A model generated the notes under the pieces. The model did not search any database. It saw only the letters and a list, made by a program, of their open reading frames with translations, and was not told where the DNA came from. Shown piece after piece: positions 11,482 to 24,462 of a stretch of 64,000 nt of DNA; the first letter of the stretch is position 1; each line of letters begins with the position of its first letter. Made by a program: the position numbers and the translations under genes. Origin of the DNA: Cephalotus follicularis (Eukaryota > Streptophyta > Magnoliopsida > Oxalidales > Cephalotaceae). Location: contig BDDD01000876.1 in assembly GCA_001972305.1 (NCBI GenBank), positions 429,899 to 493,898 of the forward strand. The letters are read 5' to 3'.

Positions 11482-13978
11482 TGTAATATCTCGTTTCTAT
11501 GTTGACATGTTTATATGTTTATCGTTGGGATTATACCCTTTTTTTCTTGAATTCCTTTTATTTTCTGGGCACAAAGCGCCGACGCTCTCTTTAGAACCGC
11601 CGACGCTTTGTCTGCTGTGTGGCACGTCGACGCCTAAACGTGTGACTTCGACGCGTTTTGTATTTAAGTGCTTAACCATCGACGCTTTAAGTAAACAGTC
11701 GACGCTTTAGTCGGCTTTCCATACCAGTTTGGACGGTGACAGTGTTTTTGGAATGTTGGATTCTTTCAACTTTCTGGCTATCCGATTTCCTTAAGTTTTT
11801 GACGCGTTTTGATTAGTATAGTAAAGTCTTAAAAGACTGATTTTTCAATTAAAAACATGGATTTTCGCATTTAACCAGACAAAATCGTTTTTAAAGCATA
11901 AACCCTTTCTGCGTTTTTACAAACGAACAGCAACTTTGCAAGTCATTTTCTGCATCGATTTCGACGTTTTCTGGAGGTAATTTCTAAACGAAAGTTGTAG
12001 TTTGTACTATGTAGTTTCTATATCATCTTTTAATTTGTATTAAAATCAACTATAATTCGATTTCAATCATGTTTTTAGAAGCCTGTTGAAACTAAACTTC
12101 TGCTAATATGTGTTCATGGGTTTTGTGCATAATTTGTAATATTGATGATTAAAAGTAAGAAATCATGTCATTGACGTATGTATGTATATATATATTACTG
12201 TTTTACGGATTATACACAGGAAAAATCAGATTATAGTTCATGATTTTGTAAACTATTTTAAAACCATATTTTGACATGAACACACTATGCTAAACTTGTT
12301 ATTTTCATGATTTCGTGTTTATAATCACCATATTGATAATTACATACTCATATGACATGTTTTTAGGTTTGGTTATAGCTATTATAACTTCTGAATATGA
12401 AAAATCTGAATTGTTCATGAAATTGAAACAACTTTCTGCATTGGTATTCTGTGTCTGACGCAAACCGTCGACGCTTAGTATTTAAGCGTCGCCGCTTTGT
12501 ACCGTTTTGTGCTTTGGTCAGTCGACTCTTGGCTCGACGCTTTGCCCATTTGTATGACTAATCCCTCGACGCCTAGGAACAAACTGTCGACGGTTTATGG
12601 CAATTTTGATGTTTGCTACTTTTTATGTTATGTGATGTTTGGACTCATATGTTTAGGTCTTAATATCATTCGTGGAGGATTTTAGGACACTTCTAGGGTG
12701 CTCTTGTCCGGTATTCTAGTTTGTTTAGATTTTTTGATCAGCTAAGGTACGGATTCTTGGATATTCCTTCGGTTCAAATTAAATAAATTCAATTTTTACT
12801 GTAATATCATTTTGAACGGATTTATGTTACTATCAATATGTTCCTGGTTTTATTCGGAATATATTTCTATTTGATACGGATATTCTCATTCTGATCATAA
12901 TTTTATTAAATGAACTTTAGTACTGTTACATCGGATATTGGTTTTGATATGCGTGTTTTCACTATCCAAAAATATTAACATGGCTTCCACTTTCGAAGTA
13001 TGTTAACTTCATATACAGTTAAGATTTTGTTTTCAGATAAGATCAGAAATTGTTTAGAAAATTATTGAAATTGTTTTAGATTAAAACAATATTTTAGCAT
13101 AATAACATACAGAGAAAAACCCTACCTATGAGGTATCATAGGCATGTTCTTTGGCACGGAGAACATGACACCTACCGTGGCGGTGTGATCGGTCTACGAC
13201 GTCTCTTATAAATGTGTATCCTGAGGGTAGGATATGGATCCTTTTGAGGTGTATGAGTATACTCTAGTTACGTCAGAATTAAGAAATTCAGAAATTCAGT
13301 ATTTGGGATTGTTTGTGTAGTGTCGTACACGACTTTTCCGTCAGAGCATGTGGGCCTCGCGAACCCCTTGCACCTATATATGTATGTATGTCAGAAATTC
13401 TCTATTATGGAATTATGAAATCAGATAATTATTTGAAATATGATCTTATGTTTTCGCAAAGTTATGCTAATTTTACAAATGTTCGCTTTTAAATATTCTG
13501 TTTTATTTTTCAAGAATATTCACTATGTTACTTTACTGAATTTAAAGTTCAAATTATTTTGTTTATCGTTTACTGTTTTAATTCCTTATCCGTACTGAGG
13601 TTTGCTCAGCCGCGTTTTTGTTTCCATGCGGCAGGTTTTCAGGAGCATGGGGGAAACATGTGATGAGAGTTACCCACTAGTCAGAGGATTATCTAGGAGT
13701 TGGTCCTTGTGTTTTCCAGTAGGATCAGATTAGTTTTCAGTAAAAACCTTTCCAGATTCTGGCTTTGTTTCGGTTATGATTTCAGTATTTGGGTATCGGA
13801 TTATGATTCGTTTTTGTTTATGATTGGTTAAAGTTTTCAGACTCTGTTTTATATCAGTATTGTAAGTTATGTTTTCAGACCACCACATCCGTTTCGTATC
13901 AGTCTTTCGTTTAGATTTCCGTTATGTTTCAGTTTTGTATTATGACCTGTAAGGGCTCCCACCATCGGGGGTGTTACA
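11482..13978 (+). repeat. 5' LTR of the full-length Gypsy (2,497 bp)
   Basis: It runs from TGTAATATCTCG to CGGGGGTGTTACA. No gene is seen in it. Two clusters of GTCGACGC-type motifs lie at 11577-11712 and 12467-12592. A TATTTAA box at 11661-11667 could be part of the promoter but is not proven. It is 55 bp shorter than the 3' LTR. Confidence 0.93.
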
Positions 13979-13983
13979 GATTG

Positions 13984-13994
13984 TGGTATCAGAG
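13984..13994 (+). other. Primer-binding site
   Basis: TGGTATCAGAG begins five bases after the 5' LTR. It matches the 3' end complement of initiator methionine tRNA, the usual primer for Gypsy chromoviruses and Copia elements. Confidence 0.85.
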
Positions 13995-14150
13995 AAATAG
14001 GTTTTGTTTCCTTAGAAGACCTAACTACGTTTGACCTGTGAGATTGGGTAGACACTGGGTTAGGATATCTTTATTACGATCTTTTGGTATGTCTTTCGTT
14101 TTGACCTTCTGACTCTTTGCCTTTATCTTGTCTTGGATATTGTTGTGTAG

Positions 14151-17100
14151 ATGGCACGAACAAGGAACACCCCTCAGAGGACCAAACCAGTTGTGGCCCA
14201 GGATGGAGCAAGAAATGAGCCTGAAATTGACGAGATGGTTAGGCAAGCTGTAGCTCAGGAAGTGAACCGAGTGATGCAGCAACAGCAAAATCATGAGCAC
14301 GGTCGTCGTGAGCAAGTAGCTGAAGAGAATGCACCAGTTGATGCTCATGCAGCTAGGGGAGCTGGGGACCATCCTGATACTCCAGTTCATATATGGCTGG
14401 AAAGGTTCCAAAAACAGAGACCGTGATCCTTTACTTCGGCGCCGACACCAGTGGAGGCTGAACATTGGATTGCTCATTTAGAGAAGATTTTTGATGTGTT
14501 GGAATGCGGTGATAATCAGAAGGTTAAGTTGGCTGCGTATAAGCTGGAGGGCGATGCCCAGACATGGTGGAAGACCTTGAAAACAGCTAAGGGTGGAGGT
14601 TTTATCGAGACTTTGTCTTGGTCTGATTTCTGTGAGATCTTTTATCAGCAGTATTTCCCCACTACTGATAAGGAGGCATATGCAAGGGAGTTTCTGATGA
14701 CTAGACAGAAGGAAGGTGAGTCTTTTACTGAGTTTTTAGCCCGGTTTACGAGGTTAGCGGGCTTTGCGGGACCTGTAGCGGGGTCAGCAGCGGAGCAGGC
14801 AGAGAAATTTAAATGGGAGTTGCACTATCAGCTTAGGGGTAAGCTGATTAACTCGAGGTTCGCTAATGTTTTGGAAGTTGCAAACGCCGCGAAAAACATA
14901 GAGATGGAAAGGTTTCAGGCTGCTCGCTCAGAAGGAGAAAAGAAAAGAAATAGGGGAGATTCTCAGGGCCAAAACTCGGGGCAGCAGGGTAAAGGCCGAA
15001 ATGGTAAGCAGCAAAAGAAAAATAAGAATCAAGGAGCTACTGGTGGGGGTAACCCCAATGTTCAGATTGTACAGTGCGGGAGATGTGGGAAGAGACATCC
15101 GGTTGGGACTTGTTACAAAGCTACGGGGGCATGCTTTGTGTGCGGACAGCAGGGCCATCGTTTCATGGATTGCACAGACCCTCGAGCAAAGGAAAGGAAA
15201 GGTAATGGCGGAGATGCGGGACAGCGCAACGTAGGTGGCCGAGTCTTTGCTTTGACTACTCATCAGGCAGTAGGTGCTCTAGGTACTGTTTCGGGTTATG
15301 TTTCTGTTTGTAGTCGTATGGCTTATGTTTTGTATGATACTGGATCGACTCACTCTGTAGTCGTGAGATCTTTTGTTCGGCATCTTGGGATGCCATCTCT
15401 ATCTCTGGATCCAGCTTTGGTTCTTTCGACCCCTATGGGTACATCTGTTGTGATATCTGAATGTTTTCGTGCTTGTCCTATTGTCTTTGATGATCGCGTT
15501 CGAGATGCGGATCTTTTTCCAATAGATATGTATGACTTTGACATGATTCTTGGCATTGATTGGTTAGATCGCCATCGTGCCACGATTGACTGTCACACTC
15601 GGAGGGTTTTGTTTAGGGATGTGGATAGGCCTGACTTTGTTTATCAGGGTTCACAGCCGAGAAAAGAAGTTAAGGTTATTTCTGCTTTGAAGGCTCGAAA
15701 GTTGGTAGCTAAGGGTGCTGAGGGTTACCTAGCTGTTGTAAAAGACGTCTCTAAGGATGAGCCTCACCTTGAGGACTATCCGGTTGTTAGAGAGTTCTCA
15801 GATGTGTTTCCGGACGAGATACCGGGTTTGCCACCGCAACGGGAAGTGGAGTTTACCATCGAGCTCATTCTCGGAGCGGCACCGATATCTAAAGCACCTT
15901 ACAGAATGGAACCGTTAGAATTACAAGAGCTGAAGGAGCAATTGCAAGAGTTGTTGGATCGGGGTTTTATCTGGCCTAGTGTTTCACCGTGGGGAGCTCC
16001 GGTTCTTTTTGTCAGGAAGAAGGATGGGTCTATGAGGTTGTGCATAGACTACAGAGAACTGAACAGGATTACCATCAGAAATAAATACCCTTTGCCTAGG
16101 ATTGATGACCTTTTTGATCAACTCCAAGGTGCACGGTATTTTTCTAAGATTGATTTGAGATCTGGTTATCATCAGTTACGGGTGAAAGACGAGGACATAG
16201 CTAAGACTGCTTTTCGTACACAGTACGGACATTATGAATTTCTGGTGATGCCTTTTGGACTTACAAATGCACCGACAGTCTTTATGGATCTGATCAATCG
16301 GGTGTTTCATGAATACTTAGAAAAGTTTGTGATCGTGTTCATTGATGACATTCTTGTGTATTCCAAGTCGGGAGAAGAACATGAAGCTCAACTTCGGATA
16401 GTGCCGGGTGTTTTGAGGAAGAACCAGCTTTATGCGAAGTTTTCGAAATGTGAATTCTGGTTGGAGCAGGTGACATTTTTAGGCCATGTGGTTACGGCAG
16501 ATGGTATTAGTGTGGATCCTGCTAAGGTTGAGGCTATTACAAAATGGCCGAGGCCTACTACAGTAACGGAAGTTAGGAGCTTTTTGGGTCTGGCTGGCTA
16601 CTATAGACGGTTTGTGGAAGGCTTCTCCTCCATAGCCTTGCCACTGACACAACTTAAGAAAAGGAGCCGAGTTTGTGTGGAAAGAAGAAAGGGAAGCAAG
16701 TTTTGAGAAATTGAAGAACGGTCTGGTGACTGCACCAATTCTTCAGTTACCGTCTGGGTCGGGGGGATACCAGATTTACAGTGATGCTTCCAAGAAGGGT
16801 TTGGGATGTGTTCTTATGCAGCACGATCATGTGATAGCTTATGCTTCAAGACAGTTGAAGCCTTATGAAGTGAATTACCCTACACATGATCTGGAGTTAG
16901 CAGCTGTGGTTTTTGCGTTAAAGATCTGGAGGCATTATTTGTATGGAGAAACTTGTGATGTCTTCACTGATCACAAGAGTCTCAAGTACATCTTCACGCA
17001 AAAGGAGTTGAACATGCGACGGAGGAGATGGTTGGATCTTTTGAAGGACTATGACCTGAATATTCAGTACCACCCTGGTAAAGCAAATGTGGTAGCTGAT

Positions 17101-18669
17101 GCTTTGAGTAGAAAGAGTTCTGGAAGTGTCGCGGCTTTGTTTACTCAGCCGCAGTTGATAGCAGATATGGAGTGTTTGAATTTGAATTTGTTTGTTCGGG
17201 TTTCTGGAGGTTTTATGGCTAGTATGAGTATAGAGCCTACTCTTATATCTTGGATTAAGGTGGCTCAGAGTGATGATGGTCAACTATGGGCGTTAATCCA
17301 GAATGTCGATGAGGGTAAATAGTCAGAGTTTCGCGTGGATGAACATGTAGTGATCTGGTTGGGCAGTCGGTTGTGTGTGCCGGCAGAGACTACTATCAGA
17401 TATGCTGTTTTGTCAGAGGCGCACAGTTCTCCGTTCTCTATACATCCAGGTTCTACAAAAATGTATAGGGACTTGAAACGAAATTTCTGGTGGAATGGAA
17501 TGAAGAGGGATGTAGCAGAATATGTTGGGAGGTGTTTGATCTATCAGCAGGTTAAGATTGAGCACCAATGAGCCAGTGGTTTGTTACAGCCCTTGGAGGT
17601 TCCAGTTTGGAAATGGGAGAGCATAGCAATGGACTTTGTTACAGGATTGCCAAGGACGTTTAAGAAGAATGATGCCATCTGGGTAGTGGTGGATCGTTTG
17701 ACTAAATAAGCACATTTCTTGGCTATCCGGGAGAACTTTTCTGTAGACCGGTTGGTGGAAGTTTTTCAGCAAGAGATTGTGAGACTACATGGGACTCCTG
17801 TATCCATTATTTCGGATAGGGATCCTCGTTTCACGTCTAGATTTTGGAAGGGATTCCAGAAAGCTTGTGGAACACGGCTCAATTACAGTATAGCTTTTCA
17901 CCCACAGACAGATGGACAGTCGGAGAGGACCATCCAGACTTTAGAGGACATGCTGAGGTCTTGTGCATTAGAGTGGGTAGGAAGCTGGGATGAGTATTTG
18001 AGCTTGGTGGAGTTCGCATATAATAATAGTTGGCATGCTAGCATTCGGATGGCTCCGTTTGAGGCACTGTATGGGAGGAAATGTCGATCTCTGACATGTT
18101 GGTATGAGGTTGGCGAGAGAGCTATCGAGGGACCTGAGCTAGTTCAGATCACCACTGAAAAAGTGACTGTAGCTAGAGAAAGACTGAAAGCAGCTCAATC
18201 CCGACAGAAGAGTTATGCAGACAAACATCAGAGGGAATTGGAGTTTAGAGTTGGTGAACACGTATTTCTGAAAGTTTCACCATTGAAAGGAGTTCGAAGG
18301 TTTGGGCTGAAGGGAAAGTTGAGTCCACGGTTTATTGGACCATTTGAAATTCTGGAAAAGTTTAGAGCGGTTGCTTACCGGTTAGCTTTGCCTCCACAGT
18401 TATCTCATGTCCATAATGTGTTCCATGTGTCTCTATTGAGGGGTTACCAGTATCATCCCTTGCACGTGGTTCACTACCCTTTTGATCGCGTTCGTGGGGA
18501 CTTGTCTTGCGATGAGGAGGCTGCGGCTATTTTAGACAGATAGGAGAGGGTTACTCGTAATAAAACCATACCTTTTGTAAAAGTCTTGTGGAAGAATCAT
18601 CCCGAAAGTGAAGCTACTTGGGAGTTGGAAGAGCATATTCAAGAGGAATATCCTGGCATGTTTGATTAA
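14151..18669 (+). pseudogene. Gag-pol polyprotein, broken by nonsense codons and a frameshift
   Basis: The start ATG lies 157 bases past the primer-binding site. In order: gag capsid region (about 14450-14920), basic linker, zinc knuckle CX2CX4HX4C at 15132-15173, protease with the DTGS active site (about 15336), RT ([10 protein letters not shown] near 16151; catalytic FIDD at 16338-16349), RNase H ([10 protein letters not shown] near 16783), integrase zinc finger (about 17430-17560), integrase core with D, D, E motifs (MDFVTG, SDRDPRF, GQSER) and a chromodomain-like tail to 18669. Damage: TGA 14424-14426, a one-base frameshift at about 16655-16670, TAG 17320-17322, TGA 17569-17571, TAA 17707-17709, TAG 18541-18543. 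In the integrase finger the second Cys of the CXXC pair is Tyr. About 1,500 codons in all, as expected for the family. Confidence 0.93.
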
Positions 18670-18710
18670 GGTATGTTTAAGGTTGTGATTTTGGGACGAA
18701 ATCATTTTTT

Positions 18711-18724
18711 TTAGGGGGGGTGGA
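18711..18724 (+). other. Polypurine tract
   Basis: TTAGGGGGGGTGGA lies immediately before the 3' LTR. It is the primer for plus-strand DNA synthesis in LTR retrotransposons. Confidence 0.85.
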
Positions 18725-21276
18725 TGTAATGTCCCGTTTCTATGTTGACATGTTTATATGTTTATCGTTGGGATTATACCCTTTTGATTTATGCTATGGT
18801 TTGTGGACCTTTTTTATTTTTGCTTGAATTCCTTTTATTTTCTGGGCACAAAGCGCCGACGCTCTGTTTAGCAACGCTGACGCTTTGTCTGCTATGTGGC
18901 ACGTCGACGTCTAAACGTGTGACTTCGACGCGTTTTGTATTTAAGTGCTTAACCGTCGACGCTTTAAGTAAACAGTCGACGCTTTAGTCGGCTTTACAAA
19001 CCAGTTTGGACGGTGACAGTGTTTTGGAATGTTGGATTCTTTCCTTTTTCTCGCTATCCGATTTCCTTAAGTTTTTGACGCGTTTTGATTAGTATAGTAA
19101 TGTCTTAAAAGACTGATTTGTCAATTAAAAACATGGATTTTCGCATTTAACCAGACAAAATCGTTTTTAAAGCATAAACCCTTTCTGCGTTTTTACAAAT
19201 GAACAGCAACTTTACAAGTCATTTTCTGCATCGATTTCGACGTTTTCTGGAGGTAATTTCTAAACGAAAGTTGTAGTTTGTACTATGTAGAGTCTATAGC
19301 ATCTTTTAATTTGTATTAAAACCGACTATAATTCGATTTCGATCATGTTTTTAGAAGCTTGTTGAAACTAAACTTCTGCTAATATGTGTTCATGGGTTTT
19401 GTGCATAGCTTGTAATATTGATGATTAAAAATAAGAAATCATGTCATTGACGTATGTATGTATATATATATTACTGTTTTACGGATTATACACAGGAAAA
19501 ATCAGATTATAGTTCATGATTTTGTAAACTATTTTAAAACCATATTTTGACATGAACACACTATGCTAAACTTGTTATTTTCATGATTTTGTGTTTATAA
19601 TCACCATATTGATAATTACAGACTCATATGACATGCTTTTAGGTTTGGTTATAGCTATTATAACTTCTGAATATGAAAAATCCGAATTGTTCATGAAATT
19701 GAAACTACTTTCTGCATTGGTATTCTGTGTCTGACGCAAACCGTCGACGCTTAGTATTTGAGCGTCGCCTCTTTGTACCATTTTGTGCTTTGGTCAGTCG
19801 ACTTTTGGCTCGACGATTTGTCCATTTGTACGACTAAACCGTCGACGCCTAGGAACAAACTGTCGACGCTTTATGACAGTTTTGATGTTTGCTACTTTTT
19901 ATGTTATGTGATGTTTGGACTCATATGTTTAGGTCTTAATATGATTCATGGAGGATTTTAGGACACTTCTAGGGTGCTGTTGTCCAGCATTCTAGTTTGT
20001 TTAGATTTTTCGATCGGCTAAGGTACGGATTCTTCGATTCTTGGATATTCCTTCGGTTAAAATTAAATAAAGTAATTTTTTACTGTTATATCATTTTGAA
20101 CGGATTTATGTTACTATCAATATGTTCCTGGTTTTATTCGGAATATATTTCTATTTGATACGGATATTCCCATTCGGATAATAATTTTATTAAATGAACT
20201 TTAGTACTGTTACATCAGATATTGGTTTTGATATGCGTGTTTTCACAATCCAAAAATATTAACATGGCTTCTACTTTCGGAGTATGTTAACTTCAGATAC
20301 AGTTAAGATTTTGTTTTCAGATAAGATCAGAAATTGTTTAGAAAATTATTAAAATTGTTTTAGATTAAAACAATATTCTAGCAAAATAACATACAGAGAA
20401 AAACCCGACCTATGAGGGTTTAGGGTTTAGGGTTCATAGGCATGTTCTTTGGCACGGAGAACATGACACCTACCGTGGCGGTGTGATCGGTGTACGACGT
20501 CTCTTTTAAATATGTTTCCTGGGGGTAGGATATGGATCCTTTTGAGGCGTATGAGTATACTCTAGTTCTGTCAGAATTCAGAAATTCAGAAATTCAGTAT
20601 TTGGGATTGTTTGTGTAGTGTCGTACACGACTTTTCCGTCAGAGCATGTGGGCCTCGCGAACCCCTTGCACCTATATATGTATGTATGCCAGAAATTCTC
20701 TGTTATGGAATTATGAAATCAGATAATGATTTGAATTATGATCTTATGGTTTCGCAAAGTTATGCTAATTTTACAAATGTTCGCTTTTAAATATTCTGTT
20801 TTATTTTTCAAGAATATTTACAATGTTACTATACTGAATTTAAAGTTCAAATTATTTTGTTTATCGTTTATTGTTTTAATTCCTTATCCGTACCGAGGTT
20901 TGCTCGACCGCATTTTTGTTTCCATGCGGTAGGTTTTCAGGAGCATGGGGGAAACATGTGATGAGAGTTACCCACTTGTCAGAGGATTATCTAGGAGTTG
21001 GTCCTTGTGTTTTCCAGTAGGATCAGATTAGTTTTCAATAAAAACATTTTCAGATTCTGGCTTTGTTTCGGTTATGATTTCAGTATTTGGGTATCGGATT
21101 ATGATTCATTTTTGTTTATGATTGGTTAAAGTTTTCAGACTCTGATTTATATCAGTATTATAAGTTATATTTTCAGACCACCACATCCGTTTCGTATCTG
21201 TCTTTTGTTTAGATTTTCGTTATGTTTCAGTTTGGTATTATGACCTGTAAGGGCTCCCACCATCGGGGGTGTTACA
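18725..21276 (+). repeat. 3' LTR of the full-length Gypsy (2,552 bp), with telomere-like insert
   Basis: It matches the 5' LTR along its length, from TGTAATGTCCCG to GGTGTTACA. Differences include about 36 extra bases at about 18788-18823, an 8-base duplication near 20027-20042, and a 19-base telomere-like run at 20416-20434. GTCGACGC clusters are at 18850-18990 and 19742-19872. Since both LTRs are copied from one template at integration, these differences arose after insertion or by later exchange. Confidence 0.93.
20416..20434 (+). repeat. Interstitial telomere-like repeat in the 3' LTR
   Basis: GGGTTTAGGGTTTAGGGTT is 2.7 units of the plant telomere repeat TTTAGGG. At the same place the 5' LTR (about 13126-13140) reads CTATGAGGTATCATAGG, so the repeat replaces about three bases. 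Confidence 0.9.
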
Positions 21277-21281
21277 TATTC

Positions 21282-21564
21282 TTTGGGGCGTAATTGTAAA
21301 TTTTGAAAAGTTATGATTTAAGTCGTTTCAGGGTTTCTTTTTACTCAATACATAAATGCATTGTTGTACGTTATTTACCGTGATTTTGAGGTCAAATTCA
21401 CGTTTCGAGATCGTTTAGTAGGTCAATTTATCGTTCGTATATTTTTAGGGACGTTATTGTAAATTTTATTAAGTTATGTTTTATATTGTTTCAGGGTTTG
21501 TTTTTGCAGAGAACGTAAATGCATCATCGTAAGTTGTTTGCCGTTATTTTGGGTTCAAATTCGC
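21282..21564. repeat. Satellite array, piece 3 (about 1.8 monomers)
   Basis: The b-like monomer split by the full-length Gypsy resumes (TTTGGGGCGTAATTGTAAAT), and an a-type monomer follows. It ends at the TTCGC duplication of the next solo LTR. Confidence 0.9.
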
Positions 21565-24457
21565 TATAACAACCGCAATTTTTAATCAATGTATATCGTA
21601 CGGATTGATGGATAAAATATATGTTAGTTAAAGATCTGATGTAAATTTTCCTTTAAATTTAGTTAATTGTTGTTTTGAAGGTTTAAATTGCAAGTCTTAA
21701 ATGACTAAATAGAACCGAAAAGAAGTTGGAGGATAAAATTAAGGGATCAGAAATTGTGCAGGACAATCGACTGTCGCAGGGGAACAGTCGACTGTTAGCC
21801 CATTAAAAAGGGACAGTCGATTGCCAGATAAAAACAGCCGACTGGTCTGGTCTGGACAGGCTTTTATACTATGTGTGTGTAATAGAGCAGAGGCATGGTA
21901 GTGCATGACAAGTGTTGAAACTGTACCATGCCAAGCTGAGAGGTGTCACCAACTATGTCGCATGCAATAGTAGTGTCCTGCATGTGATCTTCACTCCTGC
22001 AAGTCTGAAACACAGTAAAAGTCAGTAAGGGAAAAGAAGAGAAAGAAAGCATGCATGAGGGAGAGAGAATGGAAAAAGGCTAAGGATTGGAGTTAATGGA
22101 ATCTGACGAATTCCTAGACCTTTAAATCTCTATACCAGCTGTGAGAGATTGGATGTGAATGCTAGAAACACTGAGGAGAGGAGAAACTCTTGCTGAGGAA
22201 TCCTGGTGCTTGCATGTTAGAAGTTGGCTCAAGAAGAAAAGGAAAGCTTGATCCTTGAGTAAATGACTTGAACTGGTTGCTGAATCTCGAACCCTTATAT
22301 CAGCTGTAAATGGGTTTGGAGAGTTGGAATGCTACAGAAAGATAGAGAATTGTATACGGTGTTAATTTCAAATTGGAATTGGGACTCTAAGTAGGGTTTT
22401 GAAGCTCCAAAGGGTGGTAAGCTTCTAATCCGATTTATAGTATTGAAATTAGTGTTGATCAGTTAATTAAGGTTACTGATCATTTTAGTACCTGCTGTTA
22501 AACATACAATCCATTTATTGAATGGTGGAGATATTGCATTTTGGAGATTGTGTTCAAAGAGTGAATTTAAGAAGCTCAATCTAAGTTGGTAAACTTCTAA
22601 CTTGAGTTCTATACTGTTAAATGGTTGTACCGGTTATATATATATGTGTACTGATGCATGCGTATGTCCACTGTCGAACATGCAAATATGGATTGATTTG
22701 CTGAACTGAAAGGTTGATAGAGTGGAAGAGTATTGGAACTTAAAGGTGAAGAATCAAGCAATTGATTCTGGGAATTGCTACAGAGGTAGGGGCTATGATA
22801 TGATCGTGAAATATATATTATGCATGTCATGTTTTGATAGTTATACCGATTCCATGTTATTGATTGAATGATTTGGATTGAGAGCCTGCATGCTCTGTTC
22901 TACGGGATAAACTCCTGGACAAAAGCAGTCGACTGTTCATAATGGACAGCCGACTACTCAACCTAAGCAGTCGACTGCTAAGGAAAACAGTCGACTGCTA
23001 GAATAAACGGCCGACTGCCACAGGGAGGCAGCCGACTGTTCTGGGCTGTTAGAGGAAATTGTCCGGTTTTACGGGCGATCAGTACTGGAATTTGATCCTA
23101 CTGTTTAAGCTTGACAATTATAAATTCGTATGGGATTATTGGATTCATACTTCTAAGGATCAATTCCTCTTGTATAATTGACAATAGTGTACTATTATTG
23201 TTAATGCCGAATCGAACTTCAAAGGGTACCGTTTGACTCCTAGAGTGATTTGATTGTACCATTTGGACTGAATTCCTGTAATTACACTAGCTTCCATAGA
23301 GGATGATTTCCAAAAATCAGTCCCTGCTATATGTAATCAAACACAGGAGATTGAATGTCTTATACACCTTATGTGGTGGAACCCGGATATTTAGACCAAA
23401 TGACTGTGCAATCTGTTTAGTTGTCATACTGCTACTGATGTGTTGTACTATGTGATTGTTAAGCGTTCTTGATTTGATTTCTCCCAAAGTGTGACTTCTT
23501 ACGTTATTTTGTTTCTTCATTGATACTCAATGTTATTGAATTGTTTGCTTCCTTGAGGAAGAGTATCCTTGATGGAGTCATTATACGAAAGTGCATATTT
23601 TCGATAGATTGAATGTTGTTGCTATACATTTTTAAAATGTATAAATCAAGTATTTTACTTCTATAAACTACTTGCAATGACTGATTGAACTGATTGTCAG
23701 TTATAATCATAGAGTGTAATTTAACTTGGTTACAATCATGGAGTGTGATGTAACGAGGTTACTAATCACGGAGTGTCATGTAACCGGATGCTAAACATAT
23801 GAGTCTACGCGTCCCTACATTGTCAAGATTGTTAGTTACAATCATCGAGTGTGATGTAACGAGGTTACTAATCACGGAGTGTTATGTAACCGGATGCTAA
23901 ACATATGAGTGTACGCATCCCTAAGGATAGAATTGATTGGTCCGTTGCGACATGATTGATTGAATGATTCATTTTAGCCAGTTGGCATGATTGCTCGTAT
24001 ACATATTGGCATGTATATGCTTTTACTATTCTGATTTAACTACCTTGCATGGATACATTTATATATTCGTTTTCATACATGTTTCCTACTTAGCCGAGTG
24101 AGGACAAAGGCTAACCCCTACAATTTCAGATTAAGCGAAGACGATCGGAGTTGCTACTGAAGCTTGGAGAGCTTCTTTTGTCAACTTGAGGTTGTTAATT
24201 TTATTTGATGTATTGTAATTTGTAATGAACGGATCATACCCCGTATTGTAATATTTTCCTTTTGTTAAGGATATTGTTGGATTATGCCTGCACGTAGTAT
24301 GGAATGCGTGCGGATGGCTTGTATTTATATTCCGGCTTATCGAATGCTTCCACAAAATTTTATTTATGAATTATTGCTGGATTATTATTATGCTTATTTC
24401 TGATATCACCATATATGCTTGTCTTAACGCAAACGTATGGAAAGGCGGGGTGTGACA
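21565..24457 (+). mobile_element. Solo LTR related to the 4566 Gypsy LTR (2,893 bp)
   Basis: It starts TATAACAACCGC (expected TGTAAC) and ends GGCGGGGTGTGACA. The flanks are TTCGC (21560-21564) and TTCAC (24458-24462), a 5-bp duplication with one change. Internal sequence follows the 4566-7297 LTR, including the two CAGTCGACTG clusters (21764-21845 and 22927-23040) and the block GAGTGAGGACAAAGGCTAACCC near 24100. A 106-bp tandem duplication is at about 23725-23937. No primer-binding site, polypurine tract or coding domain is present. I saw no gene in it. Confidence 0.88.
23725..23937. repeat. Tandem duplication, 106-bp period, in the solo LTR
   Basis: The segment with GTGATGTAACGAGGTTACTA and ATGTAACCGGATGCTAAACA appears twice, GAGGTT being at 23755 and 23861. 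The copies differ by few bases. Confidence 0.8.
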
Positions 24458-24462
24458 TTCAC

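Larger units (their letters stand above)
11482..21276 (+). mobile_element. Full-length Tekay-like Ty3/Gypsy retrotransposon (9.8 kb)
   Basis: This is a structurally complete element: 5' LTR 11482-13978, primer-binding site, gag-pol reading 14151-18669, polypurine tract 18711-18724 and 3' LTR 18725-21276, flanked by a perfect 5-bp duplication TATTC (11477-11481 and 21277-21281). Domain order is gag, protease, RT, RNase H, integrase, as in Ty3/Gypsy. The C-terminal chromodomain-like tail and 2.5-kb LTRs point to the Tekay/Del clade. It is inserted in a satellite monomer. Several nonsense codons and a frameshift make it non-autonomous today, and the LTRs have diverged by substitutions and indels, so it is not a recent insertion. 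Confidence 0.95.
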
